Assembly (NCBI GenBank): GCA_014607495.2
Contig: CP053148.1
Span: 1,612,001 to 1,676,000 of the forward strand
Length of the DNA: 64,000 nucleotides
Source: Carposina sasakii
Lineage: Eukaryota; Arthropoda; Insecta; Lepidoptera; Carposinidae
Direction of reading: 5' to 3'
Position 1 is the stretch's first letter; every line of letters begins with the position of its first letter. Shown here piece after piece: positions 22,776 to 37,700 of this stretch. Below the pieces are notes generated by a model. It was not told the DNA's origin. It did no database searches and saw only the letters and a list, made by a program, of their open reading frames with translations. Both the position numbers and the translations under genes were made by a program.

Positions 22776-25700
22776 ATGTTGTCTCGACCGTTTCGGCGCA
22801 GTACGAGACTGTATATCTCTCGTAATTCTATAGCTGTAGCTAATAGAACATTATCAAGTCGTTTAGATGCTCTAGATGTTGAAGAAAGACTAGAAGGATG
22901 TTTGTCAGAGCTACCTTCAAATGCCAAGGTAGTCATCTGTGGCGGCGGCGTCATGGGTGCCGCAGTAGCGTACCATTTAGCAGAGCGAGGTTGGGGAGAC
23001 AAGACAATACTCATAGAGCGGGAAAGGTGAGTTCTTTGTATCTATATTTATATTTTTTTACAGCAACCTAGACACGAATTCTCCCTGTGTTTGTCCACTC
23101 TAGATAATTACTACCTAATGTAATGATAACATATTGTACTCATTAAAAGCAGTGTTTAAAACCAATTGGTTGTATTTTTCACTAAATAATTATCTGAATG
23201 ATATACAATAGTAGCGAGACATGTATAGATTTTTTTAAATCTGTTACAGTGTTTCAGGCAGCAGTCAAACCAATAATAATCACGAAATTATCAAGTTATT
23301 TTTTTGGATAATTATCTGATAATTATCCTAGCTGATTTTCCATTTAACTTCTTGAAATTTTCTTTATTTATATGATAATACTAGTGGCCCGCCCTCGCTT
23401 CGCTTCGGTACATATCAGTACATTAGCTACAACTTCATATGTAGGTACAGCGGTTTTCGTAAAAATTTGGAACGCCCGTTGGTTCCCTTCCCGTGGGAAT
23501 TTCGGGAAATCCGTTCTTAGAGCTTCCTGGTAGTCCCTAATCCGATTTTAGCTTCGTAAAATAACGGTTTTCGTAAAAATTTGAAATTCCCGTAAGTCAC
23601 CTTCCCGTGGGAATTTCGGGAAATCCGTTCTTAGTGCTCCCTCGCAGTCCCTAATGAACGTACAAGTCTGGTTTCAAATTCATATGTATCGCGGTTGTCG
23701 TAAAAAAATGAATTCCCGTTTGTCCCCTTCCCGTGGGAATTTCGGGAAATGCGTTCCTAGTGCTTCCTCGGAGTCCCTAATGAACATATATGCCCAATTT
23801 CAGATTCATATGTGTAGCCGTTTTCGTAGAAAAAAATAAATTCCCGTTGGTCCCCTTCCCGTGGGAATTTCGGGAAATCCGTTCTCAGTGCTTCCTCGGG
23901 GTCCCAAATAAATATAAATGCCCAACTTTAGATTCATATGTGTAACCGTTTTCGTAAAAAAATATTAATTCCCGTTGGTCCCCTTCCCGTGGGAATTTCG
24001 GGAAATCCGTTCTTAGTGCTTCCTCGCAGTCCCTAATGAACATATATGCCTAATTTTAGCTTCATATTTATAGCGGTTTTCGTAAAAATTATGAATTCCC
24101 GTTTGTCCCCTTCCCGTGGGAATTTCGGGAAATCCGTTTTTAGTCCTCCCTCGCTGTCCCCAATGAACATATATGCCCGATTTCAGCTTCATATGTATAG
24201 CGGTTTTCGTAAAAAATATAGAATTCCCGTTGGTCGCCTTCCCGTGGGAATATCGGGAAATTCTTGTAGCCTATGTTCATCCAGGTCCAATAAGGATTCT
24301 AACGGTGAAAGAATTTTTTAAATCGGTCCAGAAGTTTTTGAGCCTATTCATTACAACCAAACAAACAAAGTTTTCCTCTTTATAATATTAGTGTAGATAT
24401 TTATCCCAAGAAGGGTGTAGGTTTTTTAGTATTATTAATTAAACAGCAAAGAATAAATGTGATAATAGATGTAATATACAATTTAATTCAGAATTTATTT
24501 TTATGAGGTCAAACAAAAGTAAGAAAGTATCTAAAGAATAGAAATTCACACTTTTCTCATCAGAGAAACAGTTTTTTTGTTTAGTTTGAGATCTAGCATG
24601 TTTGGATACACAAATAACGTTCAGATACACATAAATAAATGAGATTACTTTAGTGTTTGATTTTTATAATTATCAAAGATAATTATCAAGGTATATTTAT
24701 CAAGATAATTATCATGATAATTATCACTTCGAACTCTGTTGTTTAGTACTTCGGTAAATCACAGTCCATTTTCCTAGAGTAATAACTATGTATATATGAC
24801 CTCTACACTCTTGGGGGAGGCCTATGTTCAGTGGCTGACTTCCTATGGCTGAAATCATGATAAGCTCTAATGACTAAAGACTGTTTCAAAAAAGAATTCC
24901 TGTGTCGTGATTGGAACTAACATTTTTTCTATGCAGTAACATGGATAATGAAGTTATACTAGCCTCTTCATTCAAAGGATAGTTCCTTTGAGTGAAAAGG
25001 CTAGGCATTTGGTAAAACAATAGTTTAGTAATGTATTATACATAATAACATTCCACCAGATGTGGAGCAGGCAGTCGGTGGCACTCATCAGGGCTGGTAG
25101 GGTCGTTCAAGCCCACACTCCCACAGGTGCGCCTCGCACAGTCTTCCATCAGACTCCTGCAAGAGCTGGAGAGGAGGGGACGGGCCACCGGGTGGAAACA
25201 GTGTGGTTCTCTACTCCTGGCGCGTACTCGGGACAGAATGACAGTTTATAGAAGAATGAAGAGCCAGTCAGTGTATGTTAAAAAAATATTTATAATTCCT
25301 TTCCATTCATCTTATTGAGAAACTGCTTTAATTAAAATTAAAAATTATATATATTATTCACAGACAAAATTAAATGATCCCATAGTTTGTTAGTGGTACA
25401 AGATCTTATGTCTATGTTGGTAAATTGCAATACATAAATAAATAATTAATTAATAAGCTTTGCTTACCATATTTGCTTATAAATTAATAAAATTTAAGCT
25501 ATGGTATTTAATTTTATTGTAAGTTGTATTAATTTTATTCTGCAATTTCACATGAACTTTGGGCTTGCTTTACACAGACATGATCTGGTGTTTGTTTATT
25601 TAAGATGTCATTATAACACTGATAAGATGTAGATAAGAAAAATGTTATGTCACAGATTTTATAGTTTGTTTAGTTAGTGACAAGCACAAGACAGTGTTAC

Positions 25701-28700
25701 CATCATAGATTTATTATAGTGGTTACCATAATGAGTAACTATATGACTAGAGACTCTCATATCCAAAATGGCATACAGTTTAAGTGTTCTCTGATGGAGC
25801 TTAATTTTCTTGACATACAACACTATATGCATATTCACAGGCAATGAGCTAGCAACTTTACTGATATTTTACACCTAACCCCCTATACCTAATATGCCAG
25901 CAATACCTAAAGGATCTACTTAATTTCGTCTTTAGGCGACCTTAACTCTTATTACCTCCACGTTCTTGGCTATTAAGCCCCGAATCGCCAACTTATGCCT
26001 GACAGACCGTAACAAATCGCACCTTGGGGTGGTGCCCGTTGCTAAAGCAAAAGCTTTGCGATTTATTTTTTTAGGTTGTTTAAATTCACCTCCTTTTTTT
26101 TGTTTGGTAGCGGTTTCATTTTGGGGTGCAAACATAGAAAGTAACATATAATTAGACAATCGACAAACAAGTTGTTAATGCTTTCATGTCGAATAAATGA
26201 ATTTGAATTTGATCCTGCAGCTCCTCAGGGCTATCACCTAATTTAGAGTAGCAGTCCTGATCCAATGCCATAGCGAATAGTGTGCGTGCATCGCTATCAC
26301 ATTGCTTCGGCTCTGCTACTGTTAGTACATTAGGTAATCAGTAGGCTGTGTATGCAACACAAATTGACTTGGCCAATTACTCCCAGATAGATCCTGGGGC
26401 ATCCCATGTGAGCTGGTGTCGCAGACGCGCTGTCAGGAGATCTGGCCAATGCTGAATGTTGAGGACATACTTGGAGGCCTGTGGATCCCTGGTGATGGGG
26501 TTGGGGACCCTCATTTGTTCAACATTGGCCTGATGAGGGAGGCTGTAGCTAAAGGTTAGTTCACGATCGCTTCCGGCAGATTTTTTAAGCATGCCTACAT
26601 CAGTTCAATGACAAGTGCCACGACGCAAATGAGCGTCGACGGCACCTCTAGAAAACCAAAAAGACGCAAATACGTAGTCAGCGGCGGTGAAGGTGTAGGT
26701 GTGTTGCCTTTCTGCTTCAAGTATTTCTCATAAGTATTGGGAAAAAGATATAGGTATCGAGTCCAAGACGCCAAGTCCCCTCGATTCTGCAGTTCTTACA
26801 ATTTATTTATTTCTTAAGCCAATTTATTGATATTTCTCAATATTAGTCATAATACTGGGGCCACACTAACGAGGAAACGTCGATGCCGATCAACTCGATA
26901 AATATTGCATTAATTTATTCGTGTTTTGTAGGCGATGGGCCGACCACCCGTCACTACTAACCGAACATGTAGTCATCTCAACTATACCCTCAAAATTGGT
27001 CAGAAGTGGCACCATGTGGTTCTATCGGCCTTTGGTGCTCTGCCTACTCCCGTAAAGGGATAAAGGCGTGATTATATGTATCTATACTTATAATCACTAT
27101 ATTATAAAGCTGAAGAGTTTGTTTGTTTGTTTGTTTGAACGCGCTAATCTCAGGAACTACTGGTCTGATTTGAAAAATTCTTTCAGTGTTAGATAGCCCA
27201 TTTACCAAGGAAGGCTACAGTCTATACAACAACCTGCCCGGCTTCGCACGGGTACAACGCCCCCTCACGCGGACGAAGTCGTGGGCGGCTGCTAGTGTAA
27301 TTATAAAAGACAATGATCATTTACATCTGTCCCCGCTGTACAGTTCTGGCGACACCCTTACGAACACAGTCGTATATATACTATGTATGTATGTATTACC
27401 CCAGGAGTGAAAGTGATGGAAGAATGCGCAGTGACCGGCGTGTTGTCGAGTAACGACCGAGTCTCCGGCGTGGAGACGAGTCGCGGACGCGTCGAGTGCG
27501 AGTTCTTCGTCAACTGTGCTGGATTCTGGGCGAGACAGGTAATGCTGCATCAAAATATTTGAACTTACATTTTGCAGATTAAAAAAAAATACATTTATTC
27601 ATGACTATGGATACAGAGTCCTTCAAAGAGCGTAGTGTTTCCACATTTAAAACTTGGAAAAATCGATTGTGACATCTTGTTCGACTATAGGTAGGTCAGG
27701 AACATTATGTATAAGTATACGTAAGGGTGATTTTATCCTGGGATAAATTTTGTACTAATTTTGCCTAAACAAGGGTAGTTTTTGCACAGTGCTACAAGCC
27801 AGACTCTAGCGGTGTATATCACATAGAGTGACCAACTTTATTGTTTGTGTTAATAAAACAGCCTAGGTATCCTAGATCCTAATGCGGGGCTTCACTAGAA
27901 TACACCAGCTGCATCTCCTACCGTGCATGTCTTAAGAGCTGACTAAGGAATTATTTCTTACTCGAATTCAGACACATTCTCTTAGGCGATGCTGTATGTG
28001 AGATCTCTTATATGATCGTGCAGATCTGGGAACTTTATTTCGGAAACAGCCATGTGTTTATATATTATTACAAGGTTATTAAGGCAGCGGTGATAGACCA
28101 GCTTCCAAGCGGGAGGCGTAAGTTCGATCCCAGTCACAGGCCTGTACCGATGAATTTATTTCATGTACAGATTTTAATGTTGCAAAATTGTCACGTAGCT
28201 CGTGCCTCGGAAAGCACGTAAAACCGTTGGTCCTGCGCCTGATCTCTCTCCGGTCGTGTCGGCTTTCCGTCCCATCGGACTATGAGAGTAACAGAATAAA
28301 GAGTGCATCTGTGTTTGCGCACACACTTGTGCACTGTAATATCTCCTGCGTACCTGGCCAATCTCCGTAGAGATTGGTCGCCTTGGCCAAAATACGGTCG
28401 GAGATCATCACAAGGTTATTATTTAGACATTGACATATATTGTAGACACACAGTATTACAGTGTACCAAATATCAATATATTATTGCAGGTTGGGCAGTT
28501 GTCACGGCCACAGGTGAAGGTTCCATTGCTGCCCTGTGAACATTACTACTTGCACACTAAACCTATTCCGAACTTGGATCCTATGACACCGGGTGAGTTT
28601 AGAAGTATACCAGCACGCGTATGATGAATTTGGTGAGAGCGAGATGTCTCACTTTTAAACGTCAAATCCACAGAGCTAAGTAATAACTAGACAAGGCACT

Positions 28701-31700
28701 TAGTTTCTACTTGATGTGTAAAAAGGGATTGCAAACCACTTCTATCAGCCCTAATTCACTCAGTCCTGGCTTGAGAACGAGTGTCTATTCTAATTCTTAA
28801 GTCTATTTTTACATGCAAATTACACACACTTAGTTTATCTAGTTATTAATAGCTCTCATCAAATTCATCATATGGGTGCAGTAGTTCTTGCTTCATCTTT
28901 TTGCCCTTATCCCATTATTTAGAAATTCATATTGCCAAGGATTGGGCGTTTTACGGCTAGCTGCCTGCCTGACGCTATCCCTCCTCGGGTAAAGCTTAGT
29001 GTCAATTTTAGAAAATCCGTACATTAAATAAATAAATTTCTTCTATACTGCTCTGGGAGTGAAAAAAAAACGTATAATACTACAGCTGCTCTTCCCGGGC
29101 GTACTGTATAAGTCAGTAGAGGGTCTTGGTGTTTTGTAGGCGATGGGCTGACCACCTGTTACTACTAACCGAACTTGTACATCTCAATTCTCAACCCTCA
29201 AAATTGGTCAGAAGTGGCACCATGTGGTTCTATCGGCCCTTGGTGCTCTGCCTACCCCGTAAGGGATAAAGGCGTGATTATATGTATAAGTGGTATACAG
29301 ACCCGTGACTGGAATCGAACCCACGCCTTCGAATAGTTCTTACTTATGCAATATAAATCTACAGGATGTAACAGAAGAGGTATGTTAGGCGAAATGCTAT
29401 GAAAATTGCCAACCTATCCCCAAAACTCGAAGCCGCATGTTTATTTCTCTAGATTGTATGCACATTCCTGAGTTGTTTGGAAATTATTACTATCTACAAA
29501 AATAAACATGCGATTTGGAGTCTCATATTTTGTGGATAGGTTCTCTGTAGTGGGCTGCTATGAACATATCACAGCATTTCTGTATACCCCTTCTGTTATA
29601 CTCGTATCCTGTATGAGTATTGATTCAGATTTTTTAAATCAAAATTCGCCACGTGATTTAGTTCATCCACTTTAATGATCTCCTCACGCTTTTTATCTAA
29701 TTGGAATTTGATACATAATGTTTTCTTTCGCTAGTGGTTCGCGACCCCGATGGCTATATCTACTTTCGAGAGAGAGATGGCTGCATTTTAGCCGGCGGCT
29801 TCGAGCCGGTAGCCAAGCCAGTCTACGAAGAAGAGAGTAAGGCATATTTACCTGTTTTATTTAGTTACACTATCGGAATCTCAACCAATAATAGTCGCTG
29901 CGTTATGTAGCAAACCCAAATTCTCATTTATAAACTGTATATGATGCATTTACGTGAATTTTTTAATATACTAACGTGTATTCTATTTCCTTTTGAAATC
30001 AGTTTAATGAGTATTAAAATATGGTACTTACAATAAAGTTTATTACATTATTAGATCAGGGACATGTCTCGGGAATAAATGAGGTACTTCCTGCTTAGTA
30101 CTCACGATGGACCTAAGCAATCTTAGGTTAGGTTATCATGTTGAAAAGTGTCTACATATATAGTCAAATGTCTGTCTAGTCGAGAGCATCGCGCAACGTT
30201 GTGTGCCCGAAGACTGGGACCACTTCCACGTGTTGCTGCAACAGTTGCTGCAACGCGTGCCGTCGCTCAACCAGGCGGTGCTGCACAAACTGTGCAACGG
30301 CCTCGAGGCATTCTCTCCTGACTGCAAGTGGATCGTCGGTGAGGCGCCTGAGGCAAGTGAATCACTATTTATTTATATACAGAGATGTACATGTCTAACT
30401 CCTAATCAGGGAACTTGTTACTGGCTGTGTAGTTACAACTTTTACAAAGTTTTATGTGCTTATACACTACTTACTGAAACTACTTATTAACTATTGAGAA
30501 ATGTATTTAATTGTCTTTGAATCCATGTTAAAATAAAACCTTAGTAAATTACTACCTTCCTTTAAAAAATACATTTTATTCTGACCAGGGTGGCAATACT
30601 TGAATTATTTTAAGCCAAAACGCAACCACTAACGAACCGTTAACGAAACGCAGTTGGAAGCAATATATACTTACTGCTTGAGTAATAAGGTATATTTAGG
30701 CACGCATCACCCGCGAGTATGACAATAAAAACAAATATCTGTCTCGTGCTGAAATGTGTCTAATTACGTCACTTTAAAGTAGTTATTGCCTTGTTCTGAG
30801 CGTCTACAACGGTTCCGTTTCGGCTTCGTTCGAACTCGAGACTTCAAGAATTGGCCCCTAGTTTGAGTAGTACAACTTTTACTAAGATGAAAAAATATTT
30901 CTCGCTTAATGTACTTGTGACCTAAAAAGGAAGTGAAAATATGTCAAAATTTTAAAATCATCTTACATATCGTACATTTTATGTTTAGAAAAAAAGAATA
31001 AAATTATTTGTATAAAAGGTGATTGATATGAAAATAAGTAAGAAATAATACATAAATAACATTAACTCTGTATTTTATTGTAAATTGCTAATAATATCCA
31101 TACTAAATGTACATCAAGATATTTAAAAAGATCTTTTGTAGTATGTGTGACAATTTGTGATAGCTCACATCATTATTTATACATGTTACAAAAGTTTATT
31201 TCCAACTACATATATAAATTAAAATCTTTAACTACCGCTTTTAAACACAGATAATTCAAATAGAGATTTTAGTTCGCGCTTCTCTTGTCTTGTTTGCACT
31301 TAACTTGCAGGAGTGAGATGGGTGATGCCAGATCTGTCGATGTTGCGAACTCAGCTTTGTTAAATCAAGTAAATTCGTGACATCGAACACTCTGGATCAT
31401 CTTATGTCGTCCATATACACGTTATGTCGCCGGTATACAAATGCCGTCGCCCATATACAACTTTAGTTGTCTGTATACAAGAGTCTTCGGGTTTATTTTT
31501 ATTTGAATTACTGTTGTATGTATAATCGAGCTCTTGTGTATGTTGAACAGTATTTCTGAGGGCTAGAGGTAAGATAATATGGTTTGGCTAATAACTCTTG
31601 TTTCTTTGTATTTTACAAAACTTTTTCCTTTAAGGTCCGATTATTTCAATGGTCAGATAGCCTATATGAAGGATAACTTTGATTCTGTCTTTCTCTAAAG

Positions 31701-34700
31701 CTGGATTAAGATGGAGAGCATTTATTTATTTATTCTTTAAATACACTATCTGACTATTGGACCGATAATTGGGCCGTAAACTAACACTTATTAAGTATAC
31801 ATTTCATATTTCACTTTCATCCTTCAGTATAAAAATATAACATTTGTAACGGACAAGACCTTCACTATTTTCGCACAATTATATTTATTTTGACGCTATT
31901 TCCTGTTTTTTTAATAGAAGTTCACTAAATTATTATTTGATTACTTTTTGTCATGACTTCACTATGTTGTGTTTTGTTTGTATGCAATAACTGCTGCATA
32001 CCTACCACTATAAAATAAATAGCACAGAAAGTGAACAAACGTGCCGCACAATCCCAACTAATATTATAAATGCGAAAGTAACTCTGTCTGTCTGTCTGTT
32101 ACGCTTTCCCGCTTAAACCTCGCAACCGATTTTGATGAAATTTGGTACAGACAATCTTTAGACCCTGAGACAGAACATAGGCTACTTTTTATTTCGAAAA
32201 AATATCATATAAATATTTTAATCGGGTTTATATCAACATTTTGTTTTTTTTTTGCAGTCCACGCGGACGGAGTCGCGGGCGTCCACTAGTGTCATATATA
32301 AATATCTGATATGACATAATATTTGACATCATACGTTTTTAAAATCGTAGGAAGATGGCTATTTTTATTATATATAACATTCATAATACGAAAGTAAATT
32401 TGTCGATTGTCATTTTATTTAGTACTTGTATATTTATTACGGTCAAGCACTAGCCAAGCGTGCATCCTTCACGCCGCCCTAACCTTACAGATGTTTAACT
32501 ACCACGTAGCGGCCGGTATGAAGACGGTGGGCATTTCCGCGGCCGGTGGCGTCGCGGAAGGCGACTGTCGGTCACATCATCAACGGTTACTCAGAGTATG
32601 ATATGCATGAGCTCGATATTAACCGGTTCCTTGGGTTACATAACAACAAGAGGTTCTTGAGGGACCGCGTTAAAGAAGTGCCCGGTGAGTTGAAATACAT
32701 GTACACATCATTATGATCATCCTCTTGCTGTCCACTGCTGAACGTAGGCGCAACGTCAGCGCACGCCACAAGGCTCGAATTTCCGTTTTCACCATCCAGT
32801 CACTACCAGCCGTCCTCTTTAAGTCATCGGTCCATCTGGCCGGAGAGCGCCCAACGCTACGCTTGCCGAGGCAACGGTTCCATGGCACACGGCTGTGTTT
32901 ATTCCCGAAATTAGCCAGAACGAATGAGAATGTAGCTGGGTCAGATGAAAAAGGTCAGTGACAATTAGCTAGCTCATAGCCGGAGAGAACGCCCCTGATT
33001 TACACAGTCGTTTCTTACGATATGCACGGAATGGGTCGCAGCTTATATATTCTAGTGAAACCCCATGAAACTACTTACTCCTTCACGCTCTCTTTTCCCT
33101 GCACTTGGTTACCAAAATTTTATTTAAAATCTGTGCAAAATTGAATGAGAAATCGCTTCAAAATGTTGATGACTATTATCCTTCACTCTAGGAGTGCACT
33201 ATGGTCTTCCATACCCGTTCTACGAGTTCGAGACAGGTCGCAACCTGCGCATGTCGCCCATCTATCCCACGCTGCGGGACAATGGCGCTGTGTTCGGACA
33301 AGTTATGGGCTATGAACGGCCGACGTGGTTCGAAACTGTCGGTAAGTGCTGTAGTAATCGAAACTTAACCTATACAACGATAGTCCCGAAGGCCAATTTG
33401 ACGCACATTTGTGGGTGCAACCGTATCACCAAACGCGCCTCAGTCGTCTAAATATGTCACTTAAAATATTATTAATTTCACAACATATTTATAAGATTTA
33501 GCAAATTCATAAAATCCTTATACCTCTCCACATCAATAAATAATAATTGACTATTTTCCGACACCTTGGGAAAAATATTGTGGCAATTAATACAAATGTC
33601 ATCAATATTTTATGGCTGTTTTTTCGCCTTGCGTATCGTTGAAACTTACCTTCTATAGGTCATATTTCGATTGCTGATGGATGTCTTAGATGCTATAGAC
33701 TAGTTTCAGTGACAGCGCTCAAAATATAGCACAAAATGAAACTCATACGTATGGCTGGACATCTATTGTCATAAATTGATACAATGTCGAGCCTTTAAAC
33801 TATGTAGCGGAGCCATCTATCGGATGCAGGAGAAAACCACAATCGAATGCAAAATCCTAGAACGCGATATCGAAGTTTCTCACAATGATTGGAATATATA
33901 CATGGGTCACACAACTACTAGTGGCCCGGTGGTGCCGGGAGCGCTTCTCATTTCACCATCCCCACAACTAAATAAGATTCATTTTTAAAAATCAAGTCTA
34001 ATACAGATTACGTTTGTATAGTTTGTACTCACTCATGTCACTTTTTATGAAAATCGACTGATCAATGGTATCCAATACTTTTCTGAATCTTCTGTGTATT
34101 ACAAATGACCTTTATGTGCTTTGTAATTTTTGTCATTCTGTCGTCAGGCAGGCAGCCGGTCGTACAAAAATGCCAAATCTTGGACAATGTGAGTTTCGAA
34201 AGAAACTATAATTCGCCGACCCCATAAAAATATTAGGGATAAGGGCAGGAGATAGTGATGGATAATAGGTTTACTTGTATATCCAGAAGGGGTCCCAGGA
34301 GGCAATAAGCCGACGCGTCCGTTCAAAGTGGCCACAATGCGTACGTTTGGAAAACCGGACTGGTTCGATATCGTACAGAGAGAGTACTGGGCGTGTCGGG
34401 AAGCCGTCGGGCTGGCTGACTACTCGTCCTTCACTAAGATTGATATACAGGTAACTGGGGACTTGATGCTGTTTGATCTATCTTGATCAAGTTTTAATGC
34501 ATAATATACTCGTAACTTCTCATCTCAAGCGTGAATATTTTAGAAAAACAATCTGAAGATCGCATTCATACACTTAACAACACATTAATTTACTTGGTCC
34601 TACGTTATATGACAGATATCGATGTTTGCTTCCGAGTGATGGATATTTTTTTGTGTATCTAGGTATGTATTTATATACCGTTGCTTTAGTACCTTCGATA

Positions 34701-37700
34701 CTTTAGAGCTTTTAGTGTGGGAATAGGTTAATGTATTGTAAAGTACATAAAGTGCATACATATTTATATTACTACTAAGAACAAAGTTGCTGTCTCTGTC
34801 ATGGTCAAATTTTAAAGAAAGGCAGAAAATCAACTTTATTCTTTATAACTTTATAGCTAGGCTATCTGACGTTTGGAAAAATCGGCCCTTTGTAAATGCA
34901 AATCTCTCCTAGGGCGCCTTCACATTAGGTCGCAAGTACTGCGGCAGCCGCGTGCGATCAGTCGACCACCCTAATTTAAGCACTACATGCGACCTAATGT
35001 GAAGGCGCTCCTAATCGTGTCGGACTTATCCCAGCCAGTATTCCCTTCCAGTCGCAAGGGCGCGAGGTGGTGGATTTCCTCCAGTACATATGTTCTAACA
35101 ACGTGGACGTAGCTGTCGGCAGTATTATACATACAGGCATGCAGAATGAGCGCGGCGGATACGAGAACGACTGCAGCCTTGCCAGGATCTCGGAGAACCA
35201 GTGTGTAGCTTTCATATTAATCATTACTAATATTATAAATGAGAAAGTAACTATGTCTGTCTCGCTTTAACGCCAATACTACTGAGCCTGAAAAAGTTTA
35301 CGTGGACGAAATTGTGGGCGGCCGTTAGTCTATAATATACATGTTTTGTCCCAAAAATAAGTGAATTATAAGTCGTTTTCATAATTAGTAACAGTTGTTT
35401 CCTTGTATCTACCTAGTCTCGGCTCAAAAATAAGTTATTACTTATGAAAACACCTTATATTTACATATACCTTCATAAAAATCACGCCTTGATACGATCC
35501 TGACACACCTCTTTCGCTTCTACTTCCATGATATCCTTCACGTACGCTCGTCGGCTTAGGACACTCTTGACCTGACTTTTCTCTAGATTCACCAATAGGT
35601 GTTTCCCTTCCAATCCTTATATTTACTAACTACTTAATATAGTTAGCCGCGTGGTGTCGGCAGAGTAGAATTCGTACCACCCCATATCTGCCCGTGGGTA
35701 TCGTACGAGACGATTAAGGGTTCCCGGGAGGTGGGCAGCAGCGCCTCCCGTACTGACAACATAGTCTAAAAAACAAACTGCGGTCACTAACCCGCCTGCC
35801 CAGCGTGATGACTATGGGCAAATAGCACCCATGGCAGTCTTGTGACGTGCCCCGGGGGAGGCCAGCTGTGGACTGCAATAGGCTGATGATGATGATGATG
35901 ATGATGAATATAATTAACATTTATCTCCACAGTTACATGATGATAGCGCCAACCATACAACAAACACGCTGCAAAGTATGGATGAAGCGCCATCTACCGA
36001 AAAACGGTTCAATCACTCTATCCGACGTCACATCTATGTATACAGCTATTTGTATCATGGGACCATTTACCAGAAGCCTTCTATCAGAATTGACTGATAC
36101 GGATTTGAGGCCGGCCAATTTTCCCTTCTTCACCTTTAAAGAGATAGACGTGGGACTCGCTAATGGGATTCGAGCTATGAATTTGACGCATACGGGAGAA
36201 TTGGGATATGTGCTGTATATACCTAATGAGGTGAGTTGGTTTTGTAGAGTCTGCTGATTGTACTATACCATAACTGGAATAGGAACGTGCCAGAACGTTT
36301 CATGCTACGGGAGGCATGCTAAATCTGTAGTTACTAGCGTAAAGATGCGGGTCTTGACTAGAACACATCAGCTGCATCTACTTCCGTGCATGTCGTGAGA
36401 GTCGACTAAGGAACTCGAGAATTATCTCGGGCGATAAGCTAGCTACTTGACTAAACATCTGTCGCCGTTATGCTAGACGTGGTTATGTGGCGTAGCGTTG
36501 GACGTCCTTTGTCCAGATGGTCCGATGACTTGAAGTGGACAGATGGTAACTGGATGGCGAAAATGGTAGGTCGAACAAGCCTTGTGGCATTTTCTGGACG
36601 AGACCTACGTCTAGCAGTAGACTGCAATAGGCTGATGATGATGATGCTAAACGTGGCTGCGAGATCTCCCTAATGATCCTGCAGTTCTGATTACTCCATT
36701 TCGGAAACACAGTCGTGTCTATTTACAACCTTATACAGGGTGTAACAGAAAGGGTATGTTAAGCGAAATGCCATGAACATAGCTCACTAATAAGAACCTG
36801 TTCCCAAAATATGTAACTCGAAATGACATGTATTTTTTCCAGATTGTATTAGCATTTCTGAGTTGTTTCGGAATTCTCCATACTATCTGGAAAAATAAAA
36901 CAAGTGATTTCGAGTCCGATTTTGAATATCCCCTTTAGTTTTAAATAGGTGACATCTGTGGGGTAAGCATGAACCTTTTTACGCGGCGTAACGCTAGCGA
37001 CTCACTAGCAAAATCTATGTAATTTGACAGTTGGACGAAACCCTCTGGTCCAAACTTCCAAACTGATTCGGGCGAATCTACCCATACTTATTTTTAAAAG
37101 TGGACATTTGGCCAGTTTTTTCGTGGTCGATATGTACCATAACCCTTCTGTTCCACCCTGCATATATAATGTATGTATCAGTTCGCACTCCACGTATACA
37201 ACCGTCTGATGGAGGCTGGTGAAAAGTACGGCATCAGCCATGTTGGCTACTTCGCGTCGCGCGCGCTTCGCGTGGAGAAGTTCTTCGCGTTCTGGGGACA
37301 GGACCTCGACACCACCACCACGCCGCTCGAGTGCGGACGCACGTGGCGGGTCAAGTTTGATGTGAGTGCACATTTATTTATTTAAACATGGCTTGCCAAC
37401 AATATAAATATCACACATTATTAAAAACATTATTTGAGCAAATATTCTGATATATACAGGTGATTTTTGGTCATCAACGTTCCCGAAAACTACGGAATCT
37501 CATCATCACGATCATTTTTCTCCATGGAAGCATACCTGGGAAGTGTCTGGTTTCCAAAATATTAGGGTCCAAAGTTGAGTAAATAGACTGCGTTTTTCTG
37601 CATAAATGCACATAGACGCGCGTAGCGGGATTTTTTCACGAAAAATAATTAATATCGGACTATAAAAAAAAACTAACAAAAACACTAGACACTATAAATT

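Noticed and set aside
23470..24270. CRISPR-like array
   Set aside because: Units are about 126 bp with no short repeat/spacer pattern, in a eukaryotic intron; it is a minisatellite.
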